Shown one piece after another: positions 9,918 through 19,427 of a DNA stretch of 64,000 nucleotides (position 1 is the stretch's first letter; the number at the start of each line of letters is the position of its first letter). The DNA is from an uncultured Ruminiclostridium sp. GTDB taxonomy: Bacteria; Bacillota; Clostridia; Oscillospirales; Ruminococcaceae. The stretch lies in NCBI GenBank assembly GCA_947623915.1, contig CANQIB010000003.1:147922-211921 (forward strand). Reading direction: 5' to 3'. Under the pieces are notes generated by a model that saw nothing but the letters and a program-made list of their open reading frames with translations, searched no databases and was not told the DNA's origin. The position numbers were made by a program, and so were the translations under genes.

Positions 9918-12900
9918 ATGAAAACATTATTCAACGACGGGTGGAGCTTTTGCCGCTCCTGCTCGCCCGAACCGAACGGGGACAGCGTTTACCGCCCCGT
10001 ACAGCTCCCGCACGACTGGCTGATAAGCGACTCGAACAAGCTGTACGAAACTTCCTACGGCAGATATCTGAAAAAATTCGAGATCGGCGACGTTGCGGAT
10101 AAAAGTATCCGCCTTTATTTCGAGGGCGTGTACATGAACTGCACCGTCTATGTGAACGGCTCCGCCGCCGCGGACTGGAAGTACGGCTACACCTCTTTCG
10201 AGGCGGACATAACGCCGTATCTGCACAGCGGAGAAAACGAGATAGAGGTACTGGTAAGGCATGAAGCGCCCAACTCCCGCTGGTATTCCGGCGCGGGAAT
10301 ATTCAGAAACGTGTACCTTATCGTATCCCCCATAAGCCATATAACCACAAACGGGGTGTATTTCCATGCGCAAAAGCAGTCGGCGGGCTGGGACGTTACC
10401 GTCATGACAGAAACGGAAAACGCCGACGGGCTTACTCTAAAGACCGAGCTTTCAGCAAACGGCGAAGTCCTGTTCTCCGGCAGCTCTCCCGTCGGTGAAA
10501 AAACGGAATTTACCCTCGGCGACCTGCCCAAGGAATACATCTGGGATATTTCCTCCCCTAACCTGCTGACGCTGAGCGTACAGCTTATAAAGGACGGCTC
10601 CGCCATAGACGAAAGCGTATGCAGAGTGGGTCTGAGAGATGCGGAATACCGCCCCGACAGCGGCTTTTATCTTAACGGGCGGCACATCAAGATAAAGGGC
10701 GTATGCCTGCACCACGATCTTGGCTGTCTCGGCGCGGCGTTCAACAAAGCGGCGGAAAAGCGGCGGCTCAAAAAAATGCTGGAAATGGGAGCTAACGCGG
10801 TGCGCACTTCTCACAATCCTCCGGCGGCGGACTTTATGGAGCTTTGCGACGAGATGGGTATACTGGTGGACAGCGAGCTGCTGGATATGTGGGAACGCCC
10901 CAAGACCGAATACGATTACGCGAGATTTTTTGACGAATGGTATCAAAAGGACGTCGCGTCCTGGATACGCCGCGACCGCAATCACCCCTCGGTCATCATG
11001 TGGAGCGTGGGCAACGAGATATACGACACCCATGTTTCCCCGCGCGGGCGCGAGGTTGCAAAAATGCTGCACGATGCGGTTAGAGCGCATGACCCGCTCA
11101 AAAACGCTCCCACCACCATAGGTTCTAACTATATGCCGTGGGAGGGTGCGCAGGGCTGCGCCGAGGAGGTGGACCTTGTCGGCTACAACTACGGCGAGGG
11201 GCTGTATCTTAAACATCATGACGAGCATAAAGACTGGAAGATATACGGCAGCGAGACCACTTCGGGGGTAAAAAGTCGGGGAGTGTATCATTTTCCGGCA
11301 TCGGCGTGCTTTATGACACATTCCGACCTTCAATGCTCCTCTCTGGGAAACTGCAAAGCGGGCGCGAGCGCGCAGACGGCGCAGCAGATAATCGCCCTTA
11401 ACCGCGACATCGACGTTTGCGCGGGTATGTTTATCTGGACCGGCTCGGATTACATAGGAGAGCCGTCCCCCTATTCCACCAAAAATTCCTATTACGGCAG
11501 CATAGATACCGCGGGACTGGAAAAGGACAGCTTTTACCTTTACAAGGCGGCGTGGACCGATAAGCCGGTACTGCACCTTATGCCGTACTGGGATTTTAAC
11601 GAGGGACAGCTTATCGACGTTATCGCATATACCAACCTCAAAGAGGTCGAGCTATTTGTAAACGGGCGTTCGGTCGGGAAACAAGAGGTGCGGGAATATA
11701 CCGCTTACTGGCAGCTCCCGTACGAAAAAGGAGAGATAAAGGCGATAGGCAAAACGGCAGACGGCGGCGAGCTGAGCTGTACCCGCCGTTCCTTCTCGGA
11801 AAGCGCCGAAATAGTACTTTTTGCCGACAGGAGCGAAATAGCCGCGGACGGCGAGGATATTTCGGTGATAACGATAAGCACGCTGGACAAAAACGGCGTT
11901 CCCGTCGAAAACGCGCGCGACCGCGTGACCGTTTCGGTGAGCGGCGGCAGGCTGCTCGGCTTTGACAACGGCGACAGCACCGATTACGACAGCTACAAAT
12001 CCCGCTCCCGCAGACTGTTTTCCGGCAAAGCGGCGATATACGTTTCCTCCTGCGGCAAAGCGGGGGATATAACGGTCACCGCCACCGCTCCCAAAATAAA
12101 AAGCGCGCAGATAACAGTAAAAGCGCTGCCCGCTGAGCCGAGAAAGGGCGCTTGCTTTACCGAAAACGTTACCGACTGCCTTAACTCCGACGAGATACCT
12201 TTAAGGAAGATAGAGATTTCCCGCGACGGCGACGGCTTGCTTAACGCCGAGCGGCCCTGCTGTGAAGTCACCGCGCGGCTGCTGCCGGAATATGCCGACT
12301 GTCACGATATTTCCTGGAGCATCGTCACCAACAGCGGCATAGTCACCAACCTTGCCGAGGTAACGGCGGACGGCACAAAAGCGACGGTACACGCTCTGGG
12401 CGACGGTAATTTCAGACTGCGCTGTCTGTCCTGCAACGGAAAACCTCAGCCGGAAATAATATCCGAGCTTGAGTTTACCGCTCAGGGCTTCGGTCAGCCC
12501 TGTATCGACCCATATTCGTTCGTTTCCGGCTGTCTGTACACCGACAGTCTTAAACAGATGGACGAGGTACAGCGCGGCGGCGTAAATATAAAGAAAGACA
12601 GCAACATAGTCGGCTTTACAAAAACGGATTTCGGAAAATACGGCAGTCGGGAGTTTTCCGTAAGTATCATAAACTGGCATTCCGACGCTCCGTTCGGTTT
12701 CAGGCTGTGGAGCAAAAAGCCGCATGAAAGCGGCTCGGTATGTCTTGGGGATTTTACCTATCAGGCAAATTTCATATGGCAGACCTATATAGAAAACAGC
12801 TACACTCTTCCCGAACGGCTCACCGGACTGCACGACATCTACTTTGAGTTTGACAAAACAGACCTCAGGGTAGACCTCGGAGGGTTTAAATTCCTCCCGA

Positions 12901-13277
12901 TACCCAAAGCGTATGAGCGTATCCCCGCCTGCGATCACGATATGCTGCACGGCGATACCTACAAGGAAGAGGGCGAGGCGATAAACGGCATAGGCAACAA
13001 CGTGTTCATAGATTTTGACAACATGGACTTCTCACGCGGTACTTGCGAAATGGTACTCACCGGCAGGACTCGCCACGACAACGACTCCGTACACGTCCAT
13101 TTTGAAACCGACGGCGTGCTATCCGCACAGGAGATAATAGAATTTCCCTACAGCGAACAGTCTATATCCGTTACCCACCCCCTGCCGGATATACGCGGAC
13201 GCGGAAAGGTAGAATTCAGATTTCTCCCCGGCTGTGATTTTGACTTTATCTCTTTCGAGATAAAGCCCAAAGATTAA
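9918..13277 (+). CDS. Glycoside hydrolase family 2 protein (beta-galactosidase-like)
   Basis: An 1119-residue GH2 enzyme with no signal peptide, so probably cytoplasmic and acting on imported beta-linked oligosaccharides. Domains in order: sugar-binding jelly roll (about 1-180, with LPHDWLISD and NSRWYSGAGIFRNVYL), immunoglobulin-like domain, TIM barrel (about 260-580), then DUF4982/Big-like domains and a long C-terminal extension. The predicted acid/base is Glu367 in SVGNE and the nucleophile Glu446 in YGSETTSG. Start: AAGGAGGAAAT before ATG. Only 25 nt separate it from znuB and no terminator lies between, so it may be read from the zinc operon. The exact substrate cannot be told from sequence. 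Confidence 0.9.
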   Translation: MKTLFNDGWSFCRSCSPEPNGDSVYRPVQLPHDWLISDSNKLYETSYGRYLKKFEIGDVADKSIRLYFEGVYMNCTVYVNGSAAADWKYGYTSFEADITPYLHSGENEIEVLVRHEAPNSRWYSGAGIFRNVYLIVSPISHITTNGVYFHAQKQSAGWDVTVMTETENADGLTLKTELSANGEVLFSGSSPVGEKTEFTLGDLPKEYIWDISSPNLLTLSVQLIKDGSAIDESVCRVGLRDAEYRPDSGFYLNGRHIKIKGVCLHHDLGCLGAAFNKAAEKRRLKKMLEMGANAVRTSHNPPAADFMELCDEMGILVDSELLDMWERPKTEYDYARFFDEWYQKDVASWIRRDRNHPSVIMWSVGNEIYDTHVSPRGREVAKMLHDAVRAHDPLKNAPTTIGSNYMPWEGAQGCAEEVDLVGYNYGEGLYLKHHDEHKDWKIYGSETTSGVKSRGVYHFPASACFMTHSDLQCSSLGNCKAGASAQTAQQIIALNRDIDVCAGMFIWTGSDYIGEPSPYSTKNSYYGSIDTAGLEKDSFYLYKAAWTDKPVLHLMPYWDFNEGQLIDVIAYTNLKEVELFVNGRSVGKQEVREYTAYWQLPYEKGEIKAIGKTADGGELSCTRRSFSESAEIVLFADRSEIAADGEDISVITISTLDKNGVPVENARDRVTVSVSGGRLLGFDNGDSTDYDSYKSRSRRLFSGKAAIYVSSCGKAGDITVTATAPKIKSAQITVKALPAEPRKGACFTENVTDCLNSDEIPLRKIEISRDGDGLLNAERPCCEVTARLLPEYADCHDISWSIVTNSGIVTNLAEVTADGTKATVHALGDGNFRLRCLSCNGKPQPEIISELEFTAQGFGQPCIDPYSFVSGCLYTDSLKQMDEVQRGGVNIKKDSNIVGFTKTDFGKYGSREFSVSIINWHSDAPFGFRLWSKKPHESGSVCLGDFTYQANFIWQTYIENSYTLPERLTGLHDIYFEFDKTDLRVDLGGFKFLPIPKAYERIPACDHDMLHGDTYKEEGEAINGIGNNVFIDFDNMDFSRGTCEMVLTGRTRHDNDSVHVHFETDGVLSAQEIIEFPYSEQSISVTHPLPDIRGRGKVEFRFLPGCDFDFISFEIKPKD

Positions 13278-13289
13278 AACGTATTATCA

Positions 13290-13328
13290 AAAACTCCGAC
13301 AACATATATTGCTGTCGGAGTTTTGTCT
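13290..13328. terminator. Bidirectional intrinsic terminator after the GH2 gene
   Basis: A 12-bp stem (core ACTCCGACA/TGTCGGAGT) with a TATATT-containing loop, flanked by A residues on one side and TTTT on the other. It follows the GH2 stop codon by 12 nt. Confidence 0.85.
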
Positions 13329-13383
13329 ATAGAAAAAGGTCAATATAAAGCGGAAGGAAAGAGGAGTTTGAGGGGAAAACCAT

Positions 13384-13550
13384 CAGGGTTTTCACCCTCA
13401 AGTTTGATAAAAGCCGCGCAAAGCGCGGCAAAAATCGAGCAATGCCGCTTATGCGGTATTGCCGATTTTTCAGCTTGTCGGGAAATCCGACCGTAGGGAG
13501 GGTTTTTCGACAAGCTGAACTCCGACAGCGTTTTACGCTGTCGGAGTTTT
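13384..13550. repeat. Cluster of intergenic hairpins between convergent genes
   Basis: Five hairpins in a row: AGGGT/ACCCT, GCCGCGC/GCGCGGC (13413-13429), a long AATGCCGC/GCGGTATT stem extended by AAAATCG/CGATTTT (13431-13470), CAGCTTGTCG/CGACAAGCTG (13471-13517), and a 13-bp ACTCCGACAGCGT stem followed by T5 (13519-13550). The CAGCTTGTCG stem recurs at 59695-59726. They act at least as a terminator for the convergent GH2 and yicC units and look like dispersed repeats. Confidence 0.6.
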
Positions 13551-13555
13551 TGATA

Positions 13556-14434
13556 TCATTCTATATTTTGTATCTGCTCTCTTATCTTTTCTATCTCGCT
13601 TTTCATATCCACCACCAGCTCGGTTATCCGTATATCGGCGGATTTGGAGCCTATCGTGTTAGTCTCGCGGTTCATCTCCTGCACCAGAAAATCCAGCTTT
13701 CTGCCTATCTCGCCGTCGCCCTCCAGCATTTTCCTCAGCTGTGCTATATGGGAATGAAGCCGCACCGTTTCCTCGTCCACGGCTATTTTTTCGGCAAATA
13801 TCGCCGCCTCGGTCAATATCCTCTGTTCGTCGATATTTTTATCCTCCAGCACCTCTTTCAGCTTATCGTAAAGCCTTGCTCGGTAAGCCGCGACGCTTTC
13901 GGGAGAATATTGCTCGACCGACAGGGTCATGCGCTCGACGTTTGCCGCTTTTTCCAGCACGTCCGCTTTCAGGCTCTCTCCCTCGACGGTGCGCATTTCC
14001 ACAAAGCTGTCCACCGCCTCGTTCACCACGGAAAGTATATCCTCCCTCACCTGCTCCTCGCTCGTTTCGGACTTTATCACGGTAAACGCGTCGGGTATCC
14101 TGAACAGGTCGGTAACGGCAAGGTCGTCAGTGAGCCCAAGCTCCGCCGCCGCCTCTCTCGCGGCGTTTATGTAATTCCTCGCGGCGGATTTGTTGACGGT
14201 GACCTCCGTGTCGGGAGTATCGAGATTATACACCGTTACGGACAATTCCAGCTTTCCTCGGCTTATTTTTTTCTTCAGCAGATTTTTAAGCTCCGGCTCA
14301 AGAAAAGTATATGCTCGCCCCAGCTTTACGCTCAGCTCAAAAAATTTGTGATTTACGCTTCTCAGCTCCGCGGTTATCTCCCTGCCGTTCACCACGGCTC
14401 TCGCTTTGCCGTAGCCTGTCATGCTCCTTATCAT
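13556..14434 (-). CDS. yicC: YicC/YloC-family endoribonuclease
   Basis: A 292-residue member of the YicC family, which cleaves RNA endonucleolytically and takes part in RNA turnover. The diagnostic N-terminus MIRSMTGYGKA is present. The C-terminal domain keeps DEETVRLHSHIAQLRKML, the EIGRKLDFLVQEMNREtNTIGSK block and the final EIEKIREQIQNIE, and the length is normal. It is the last gene of the minus-strand operon, 13 nt after the PLP-enzyme gene, with AAAGG before its start. Confidence 0.93.
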   Translation of the reverse strand: MIRSMTGYGKARAVVNGREITAELRSVNHKFFELSVKLGRAYTFLEPELKNLLKKKISRGKLELSVTVYNLDTPDTEVTVNKSAARNYINAAREAAAELGLTDDLAVTDLFRIPDAFTVIKSETSEEQVREDILSVVNEAVDSFVEMRTVEGESLKADVLEKAANVERMTLSVEQYSPESVAAYRARLYDKLKEVLEDKNIDEQRILTEAAIFAEKIAVDEETVRLHSHIAQLRKMLEGDGEIGRKLDFLVQEMNRETNTIGSKSADIRITELVVDMKSEIEKIREQIQNIE

Positions 14435-14447
14435 GGTACGTTTCCTT

Positions 14448-15704
14448 TCATATGTTTATCAGCCCGCCGTCCAGCATGGACTGCGCGGCAAGCATTATTC
14501 CGGCTTTTCCGCTCGGATAGGTAAGTCCGCCTTGCAGCCATACGGCGTAAGGCTCTCTGAGCGGGGCGTCCGCCGAAAGCTCTATACTCGCCCCCATGGT
14601 GAACGCTCCCGCCGCCATTATGACCTTGCTGTCATAGCCGGGCATATCCCACGGTTCGGGAGCCGCCATGCTGTCCACCGGCGAGCCGCTTTGTATCCCT
14701 CGGCAGAAAGCGCACAGTGCCTGCTCGCTGCCCAGCTTCAGCGCCGCTATTATGTCCGTTCTCGGCTCGTTGCAGCGTGGGAACACCTCGTAACCCAAAA
14801 GCTCGAAAAACGCACAGGCGAACACCGAGGTCTTCAGCGCGCTTTCCACCGTCTGTGGACTTAAAAACAAGCCAAGCAGCATTTCCCTGTTCTCGTCAAG
14901 AGAACAGCCGACCTCCGCGCCTGTTCCGACGGTGGTAAATCGGTACGCGCACAGCTCCACCGCCTCGCGCCTGCCCGCTATATAGCCGCCCGTTCTTGCG
15001 ATACCTCCGCCCGGATTTTTTATCAGGCTGCCCGCTATAATATCCGCGCCGACCTCGGTCGGCTCTTTCTTTTCCGCAAACTCTCCGTAGCAGTTATCCA
15101 CCATTATGATACCGTCGCGGTTGACCTCGCGCACGGCGCTCACTATACGCCCTATCGTATCCACCGAGAGCGACGGGCGCAGCGAATACCCGCGGGAACG
15201 CTGTATATATATGACCTTTGCCCCCGACGCCGCCGCCTTTATCCTGTCAAAGTCGGGAGAGCCGTTTGCGAGCAGCTCCACCTGCGAATATCTCACCCCG
15301 AATTCCTTGAGCGAACCGCCGTGTTCTCCGAATATCACCTCGCTGAGCGTGTCGTAAGGACTGCCCGTAACGCACAGCAGCGTATCGTTCGGTCTTAGCA
15401 GTCCGAACAGCGCGGTAGACAGCGCGTGAGTGCCGTTTACAAATCCGTGCCGCACCAAAGCCGCCTCGCAGCCCACCGCTTTGGCAAACACCTCGTCCAG
15501 CTTGTCCCTGCCCGCGTCGTTATAACCGTAGCCGGTAGTGCCTTTAAGGTGCATTTCGGCAACGCCACAGCTTATAAATGAGGAAAGCACCTTTTCCCCG
15601 TTGTAAGCGGCGGTGTCGCTTATCCGCGCGAAAGCCGGCGCGCACATCTCCTCCGCTCTTTTTGCCGTATCCAGCAGTCTGTCGTCTATCTTAAAAAAGC
15701 TCAT
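14448..15704 (-). CDS. Aluminium-resistance / methionine gamma-lyase-like PLP enzyme
   Basis: A 418-residue PLP-dependent protein of the family annotated as cystathionine beta-lyase-like, involved in aluminium resistance. Seen: YNDAGRDKLDEVFAKAVG near the N-terminus, VRHGFVNGTHALSTALF, DNCYGEF, and the presumed Schiff-base lysine in AGSLIKNPGGGIA followed by TGGYIAG. The true reaction of this family is unsettled. ATG 15704 is chosen because its ATGA overlaps the stop of the upstream acetyltransferase gene and GGAGAAGAAAG precedes it; a longer in-frame ORF runs into that gene and has no ribosome site. Confidence 0.85.
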   Translation of the reverse strand: MSFFKIDDRLLDTAKRAEEMCAPAFARISDTAAYNGEKVLSSFISCGVAEMHLKGTTGYGYNDAGRDKLDEVFAKAVGCEAALVRHGFVNGTHALSTALFGLLRPNDTLLCVTGSPYDTLSEVIFGEHGGSLKEFGVRYSQVELLANGSPDFDRIKAAASGAKVIYIQRSRGYSLRPSLSVDTIGRIVSAVREVNRDGIIMVDNCYGEFAEKKEPTEVGADIIAGSLIKNPGGGIARTGGYIAGRREAVELCAYRFTTVGTGAEVGCSLDENREMLLGLFLSPQTVESALKTSVFACAFFELLGYEVFPRCNEPRTDIIAALKLGSEQALCAFCRGIQSGSPVDSMAAPEPWDMPGYDSKVIMAAGAFTMGASIELSADAPLREPYAVWLQGGLTYPSGKAGIMLAAQSMLDGGLINI

Positions 15705-16420
15705 CTTTCTTCTCCGTCTTTTAAATAACCGTATGCCTCGGCTATGCAGGTAAGCCCGCAGCGTTCGTAAAATCCGCGCGTTTTTTGGGCGCACAGCAGC
15801 GAGATATCACCGTACATACTGCCCGCGGCGGATATTATTTTCCTGCCTAGCCCCTTGCCCTGCGCTGCCTTTTTCACTCCCACATGGGATAAAAACGCTC
15901 CGTGTCTTCCGCTGTACAGCACGGTGCATACCGCCGAGGGAACGTCCCCGTCGCGCAGCATGAGCAGTCTGCTCACGCCATGGCGCACACGATGGCAGGT
16001 ATCGGTGTACCATCTTTCAAAATCTCCGCCGCCGCTCAATCCGAAAGCGTCCGCAAGCACCCCGTACACCGCGGCATAATCCTCGGTAACGAGCCGCTCG
16101 CCCTCTTCGCTTTTATCAAACTTTCCCGCCATATGATAAAGTATTTGTTCGTTCCCTTCGGTTTTCAAAGGCGCGTCCGATATTACCGAAAAATGCGGTA
16201 TGGTTTTTATGAAAAGCTCCGCCTCGGTCATATCCGTCCGACTGCCGAACGACAGGAACAACTCGCCGCAGTACAGCATGGCGACCATTCCCGCACCCTC
16301 ATAAAACCTGCAAAAATCATATCCCGTTCCGTATGCGCGGTAATATGCGTCGATCCGACCTCTCACGGGAGAGCCGGACGGGAACCGTGCCGCGTTGTCC
16401 GCGCTTAGCCGCCTTATCAC
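15701..16420 (-). CDS. GNAT-family N-acetyltransferase
   Basis: A 239-residue acetyl-CoA-dependent acyltransferase of unknown substrate. The catalytic GNAT fold sits in the C-terminal half: LSHVGVKKAAQGKGLGRKII carries the acetyl-CoA-binding Q-x-x-G-x-G/A loop and YERCGL the closing motif. The N-terminal half (residues 1-110) is not recognised and may be a second, degenerate GNAT lobe. The gene lies 3 nt after an M42 peptidase gene and overlaps the next gene by ATGA, so it is part of a tight operon. Confidence 0.85.
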   Translation of the reverse strand: MIRRLSADNAARFPSGSPVRGRIDAYYRAYGTGYDFCRFYEGAGMVAMLYCGELFLSFGSRTDMTEAELFIKTIPHFSVISDAPLKTEGNEQILYHMAGKFDKSEEGERLVTEDYAAVYGVLADAFGLSGGGDFERWYTDTCHRVRHGVSRLLMLRDGDVPSAVCTVLYSGRHGAFLSHVGVKKAAQGKGLGRKIISAAGSMYGDISLLCAQKTRGFYERCGLTCIAEAYGYLKDGEER

Positions 16421-16423
16421 GGC

Positions 16424-17440
16424 TTATTTCGCGCACAGCTCGCAGAACATCGCCGCCGCCAGCGACGCCGTAGCGAGCGCGTCCTCTTTTTTTATCACGC
16501 AGGAGGGAGAATGCAGGTATCTGCACGGTACGGACAGCGCCAACGTCGGTATTCCTCCCGCGCTCACCGATATTGCGGAGCTGTCGTTGCCTCCCGCTAT
16601 GAGAGTCTTGGTCTGAGCTTTAAGCTCCAGCTCCTTTGCCTTGGCGAAAGCGATGTTGTAAAGCTCCTTGGGATATATCGTTCCCTTATCCATATAGCTT
16701 ACGACCGCTCCCTTTCCAAGCCCGCACACCCGTTTTTCCGCGCTTACTCCCGAAATGTCGCAGGCGGTGGTGGTCTCCACTACCAACGCGTAATCCGGCT
16801 TTACCGAAAAAGCCGCCGGCCCCGCGCCTCTTGTTCCTATTTCCTCCTGCACGGTAAACACACAGGTTATATCATAGGGAAGTCTTTTTTTCAGCAGCAA
16901 AAGCAGGATAGCGCAGCCTATGCGGTCGTCGATAGCCTTGGCTTTTATCATGCCGTCGCCAAACTCGGTATAACCGCATTCAAAGTACGCGCAGTCGCCT
17001 GCCGCGACTTTCTTTTCCGCCTCCTCGCGCGAGGAAGCGCCTATATCTATCAGCAGAGAGTCGAAGCTCGGCTCTTTCTCCCTTTCGGCTTTGGGTATCT
17101 GGTGCATGGCTTTAGTGCCTATAACGCCGACCGTACCGTTTTTAAAATGCAGCTGCCTGCCTATGACCGCCGACGCATTTATCCCTCCCACAGGAGCGAA
17201 CCTCAGATATCCGTCGTCGGTGATGTAGGTCACGATAAATCCTACCTCGTCCATATGTGCCGCAAGTATGACTTTATTTTTGGGAACGGCTATCCCCTTT
17301 TTGGTCACTATAAGATTTCCCAAGCCGTCGATATAATGTTCGCAGTCCTGCGGGAGCTGCGAGATGATATACTTTGCAACGCCGCGTTCGTCGCCGCTGC
17401 ACCCGTCGCAGGCGCAAAGCTCCTTTAACATATCAAACAT
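16424..17440 (-). CDS. M42-family metallopeptidase (first of tandem pair)
   Basis: A 338-residue cytosolic co-catalytic metallo-aminopeptidase of family M42 (YsdC/FrvX/tetrahedral aminopeptidase type), trimming peptides from the N-terminus. Metal ligands and catalytic residues are in AAHMDEVGFIVTY, AIDDRIGCAI, VQEEIGTRGA, VVETTT and CRYLHSPS. Length and motif order are normal. It overlaps its upstream paralogue by 8 nt; tandem M42 genes usually encode peptidases of different specificity. Confidence 0.93.
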   Translation of the reverse strand: MFDMLKELCACDGCSGDERGVAKYIISQLPQDCEHYIDGLGNLIVTKKGIAVPKNKVILAAHMDEVGFIVTYITDDGYLRFAPVGGINASAVIGRQLHFKNGTVGVIGTKAMHQIPKAEREKEPSFDSLLIDIGASSREEAEKKVAAGDCAYFECGYTEFGDGMIKAKAIDDRIGCAILLLLLKKRLPYDITCVFTVQEEIGTRGAGPAAFSVKPDYALVVETTTACDISGVSAEKRVCGLGKGAVVSYMDKGTIYPKELYNIAFAKAKELELKAQTKTLIAGGNDSSAISVSAGGIPTLALSVPCRYLHSPSCVIKKEDALATASLAAAMFCELCAK

Positions 17441-18452
17441 TCAAAGTTCCTCCCTGCTCGGCAGCAAACTCGGCGATAAGCCGCGAGGTGGCGACAATGT
17501 CGTCAACGCAGACCGTTTCGACGGGCGTGTGCATATATTTTATCGGTATCGAGAGTGTGCAGGCGGGTATCCCGCCGCCGGTCACGGAAATGCTGTCCGC
17601 GTTGGTGCCGGTCTTGCCGTTCATGACCTCCGTTTGGTAGGGTATTTCCTTTTCGCGTGCGAGGCGGATAAGAGAATTTGACATTCTGCGGTCCAGCGAC
17701 GGCGCAATACCTATCATTACCCCTCGCCCCATCTCGCCGCATTCATGCCTTTCGGCGTCGGGGGTGAAAGCGAAGCTGACGTCCGTTTCCAACGCCAGAT
17801 CCGCGCCGGAATCATACGCCGCTATCTTTGCTCCGTCCTCTCCCGTTTCCTCGCGTGCGGTAAAGGTAACGACAAGGTCGTATTTCAGCTTTTTCCCTTT
17901 CAGCAGCTCTAAAGCGTACAGTATCGACGCCACCCCCGCCCTGTCGTCCAGCGCGGGTGCGGTGAAGATATTGTCCGAAAGCGTTCTCGGCGCGCTGTCA
18001 ACGGTTATCCTGTCGCCGGCGGCGACCGTTCCCTCAAGCTGCTTTTTGTTGTAGCCCGTATCTATCACTATCCTGCCGCTCGATTCTTTTTTCACATGAG
18101 GAGGCAGGGTGCATACCACGCCCTTTATCTTCTTTGCGCCGTGTACCGTTACCGTCTGCGCCGCAAGCATACGCTCGTCCGCGCCGCAGGAGGACGCGAT
18201 GATAAATCCGTCGTCGTCGATATATGTCACGATAAGCCCTACGCGGTCGATATGCGCGTCGAGCAGCAGGGTCGGTCTTTTATCACCGCCGTTTTCTATC
18301 TTCGCAAAAACGTTGTAAAAGCTGTCTATCCCGCAGTCGTCGGTATATCTGCTTACCAGGGACAGCGCCGCCGACGCCGCCGACGCCTCGTCCCCCGATA
18401 CTCCGTCCGCCGTGCAAAGCTGCGTAAGGACATTTTTTATATCCAAATCCAT
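17433..18452 (-). CDS. M42-family metallopeptidase (second of tandem pair)
   Basis: A 339-residue M42 peptidase, first gene of the operon. Ligand motifs: DAHIDRVGLIVTY, ALDDRAGVAS, AREETGEDGA, LETDV and IKYMHTPVE. The catalytic Glu pair is kept (REE), but the sequence differs from the neighbour around the active site (IDRVG in place of MDEVG), which suggests another substrate range. GGAGGA precedes the start. A perfect-consensus promoter lies 65-93 nt upstream. Confidence 0.93.
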   Translation of the reverse strand: MDLDIKNVLTQLCTADGVSGDEASAASAALSLVSRYTDDCGIDSFYNVFAKIENGGDKRPTLLLDAHIDRVGLIVTYIDDDGFIIASSCGADERMLAAQTVTVHGAKKIKGVVCTLPPHVKKESSGRIVIDTGYNKKQLEGTVAAGDRITVDSAPRTLSDNIFTAPALDDRAGVASILYALELLKGKKLKYDLVVTFTAREETGEDGAKIAAYDSGADLALETDVSFAFTPDAERHECGEMGRGVMIGIAPSLDRRMSNSLIRLAREKEIPYQTEVMNGKTGTNADSISVTGGGIPACTLSIPIKYMHTPVETVCVDDIVATSRLIAEFAAEQGGTLNV

Positions 18453-18516
18453 TCCTCCGATCGGTCTTGCCCCTTTCGGGACACTTTTCGCCGCAAAAGC
18501 GGCTCAGCATATCTCA

Positions 18517-18545
18517 ATTATATAAAAAAAACGCCGTCTTGTCAA
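18517..18545 (-). promoter_or_regulatory. Consensus sigma-A promoter of the M42-GNAT-PLP-yicC operon
   Basis: TTGACA (18540-18545), 17-nt spacer containing an eight-T run, TATAAT (18517-18522): a perfect match to consensus. The short leader holds a small GCCGC/GCGGC hairpin. Confidence 0.85.
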
Positions 18546-18574
18546 CGGTAAAACCCTGCGAAACTCCCCGCATG

Positions 18575-18613
18575 AAAAAGAAAACCGCCGCAAACCGATA
18601 ATGCGGAGGTTTT
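18575..18613 (-). terminator. Intrinsic terminator of pgsA
   Basis: Stem AAAACC-CCGCA/TGCGG-GGTTTT (18581-18613) with one G/A mismatch. On the minus strand it is followed by a T-rich tract, and it lies 24 nt after the pgsA stop. Confidence 0.75.
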
Positions 18614-18637
18614 CAAAACGTTTTCGCTAACGTATAT

Positions 18638-19249
18638 TTACGCCTTTTCGGCGGCGTCCTTTTCGTTCTTTTTCTTTTTAACGCTGTCGCTGTGTATCCA
18701 CATTTTTATAAGCACCATGGCATACAGCACGCCCGAAAGCGCCAGCGCTCCCGCGCATACCAGTATCAGCACGGCGGTCTGTATCTCGCCCGTACCGAAA
18801 AATCCGGGGAAGAAGAGTATAAGTATCACCGCCACATATATTATCGCGGTGCATACCTTGCCGTACCAGTTAGCGCCTTGCAGCTTGGTGTTTTTCTTTT
18901 TTAGCAGCACCAGCCCCATTATTCCCATAAAGCCGTCTTTCATCGCCCACAGCGCGACCAGCAGCCACATCAGCGGGTGACGTATCGCCAAGCATAAAAA
19001 CAGCGTGCCTTGCGTCAGCTTATCCGCGAGCGGGTCGAGAAATTTGCCGAGCTCGGTTATCATGTTGAACTTTCTCGCTATCGCTCCGTCCAGAAAATCG
19101 GTAATGCCGGAGATGACCACTATGATCGCGGCAAAGTAATATTCACCGTTACTGCCCGCGGTAAGATATACCCATGCAAATATCGGTATCAGCACCAGTC
19201 GTATAATACTGAGTATGTTGGGAATGGAAAAAATCTCTTTCTTATTCAC
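18638..19249 (-). CDS. pgsA: CDP-diacylglycerol--glycerol-3-phosphate 3-phosphatidyltransferase
   Basis: A 203-residue membrane enzyme that makes phosphatidylglycerophosphate from CDP-diacylglycerol and glycerol-3-phosphate, the committed step to phosphatidylglycerol. The CDP-alcohol phosphotransferase motif D-x2-DG-x2-AR-x8-G-x3-D-x3-D is complete (DFLDGAIARKFN, then LGKFLDPLADK). Several membrane helices and a lysine-rich cytosolic tail are visible. It is a single gene with its own terminator. Confidence 0.92.
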   Translation of the reverse strand: MNKKEIFSIPNILSIIRLVLIPIFAWVYLTAGSNGEYYFAAIIVVISGITDFLDGAIARKFNMITELGKFLDPLADKLTQGTLFLCLAIRHPLMWLLVALWAMKDGFMGIMGLVLLKKKNTKLQGANWYGKVCTAIIYVAVILILFFPGFFGTGEIQTAVLILVCAGALALSGVLYAMVLIKMWIHSDSVKKKKNEKDAAEKA

Positions 19250-19307
19250 ACCCGCACCTCCATTCGGCCATAATTCTGCTCTACAGCCCTCAGACAGATA
19301 TATTATA

Positions 19308-19336
19308 CTATAATACGGTCAAAAAATCTATGCCAA
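19308..19336 (-). promoter_or_regulatory. Probable promoter of pgsA
   Basis: TTGGCA (19331-19336), 17-nt spacer, TTATAG (19308-19313). A perfect TATAAT (19302-19307) lies 6 nt further on but has no matching -35, so the exact start is uncertain. Confidence 0.45.
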
Positions 19337-19427
19337 AAAAAGATTTTTGTCTAATTTCACCAAATAAATGTTTTTACAGTAAATAAAGTTATATTTTTGC
19401 TGAAAATCAAAGTATTTCGCCGTCGTT

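Noticed and set aside
13442..14524. A 360-codon plus-strand frame across yicC
   Set aside because: It runs through the hairpin cluster and antisense to yicC; a shadow frame.
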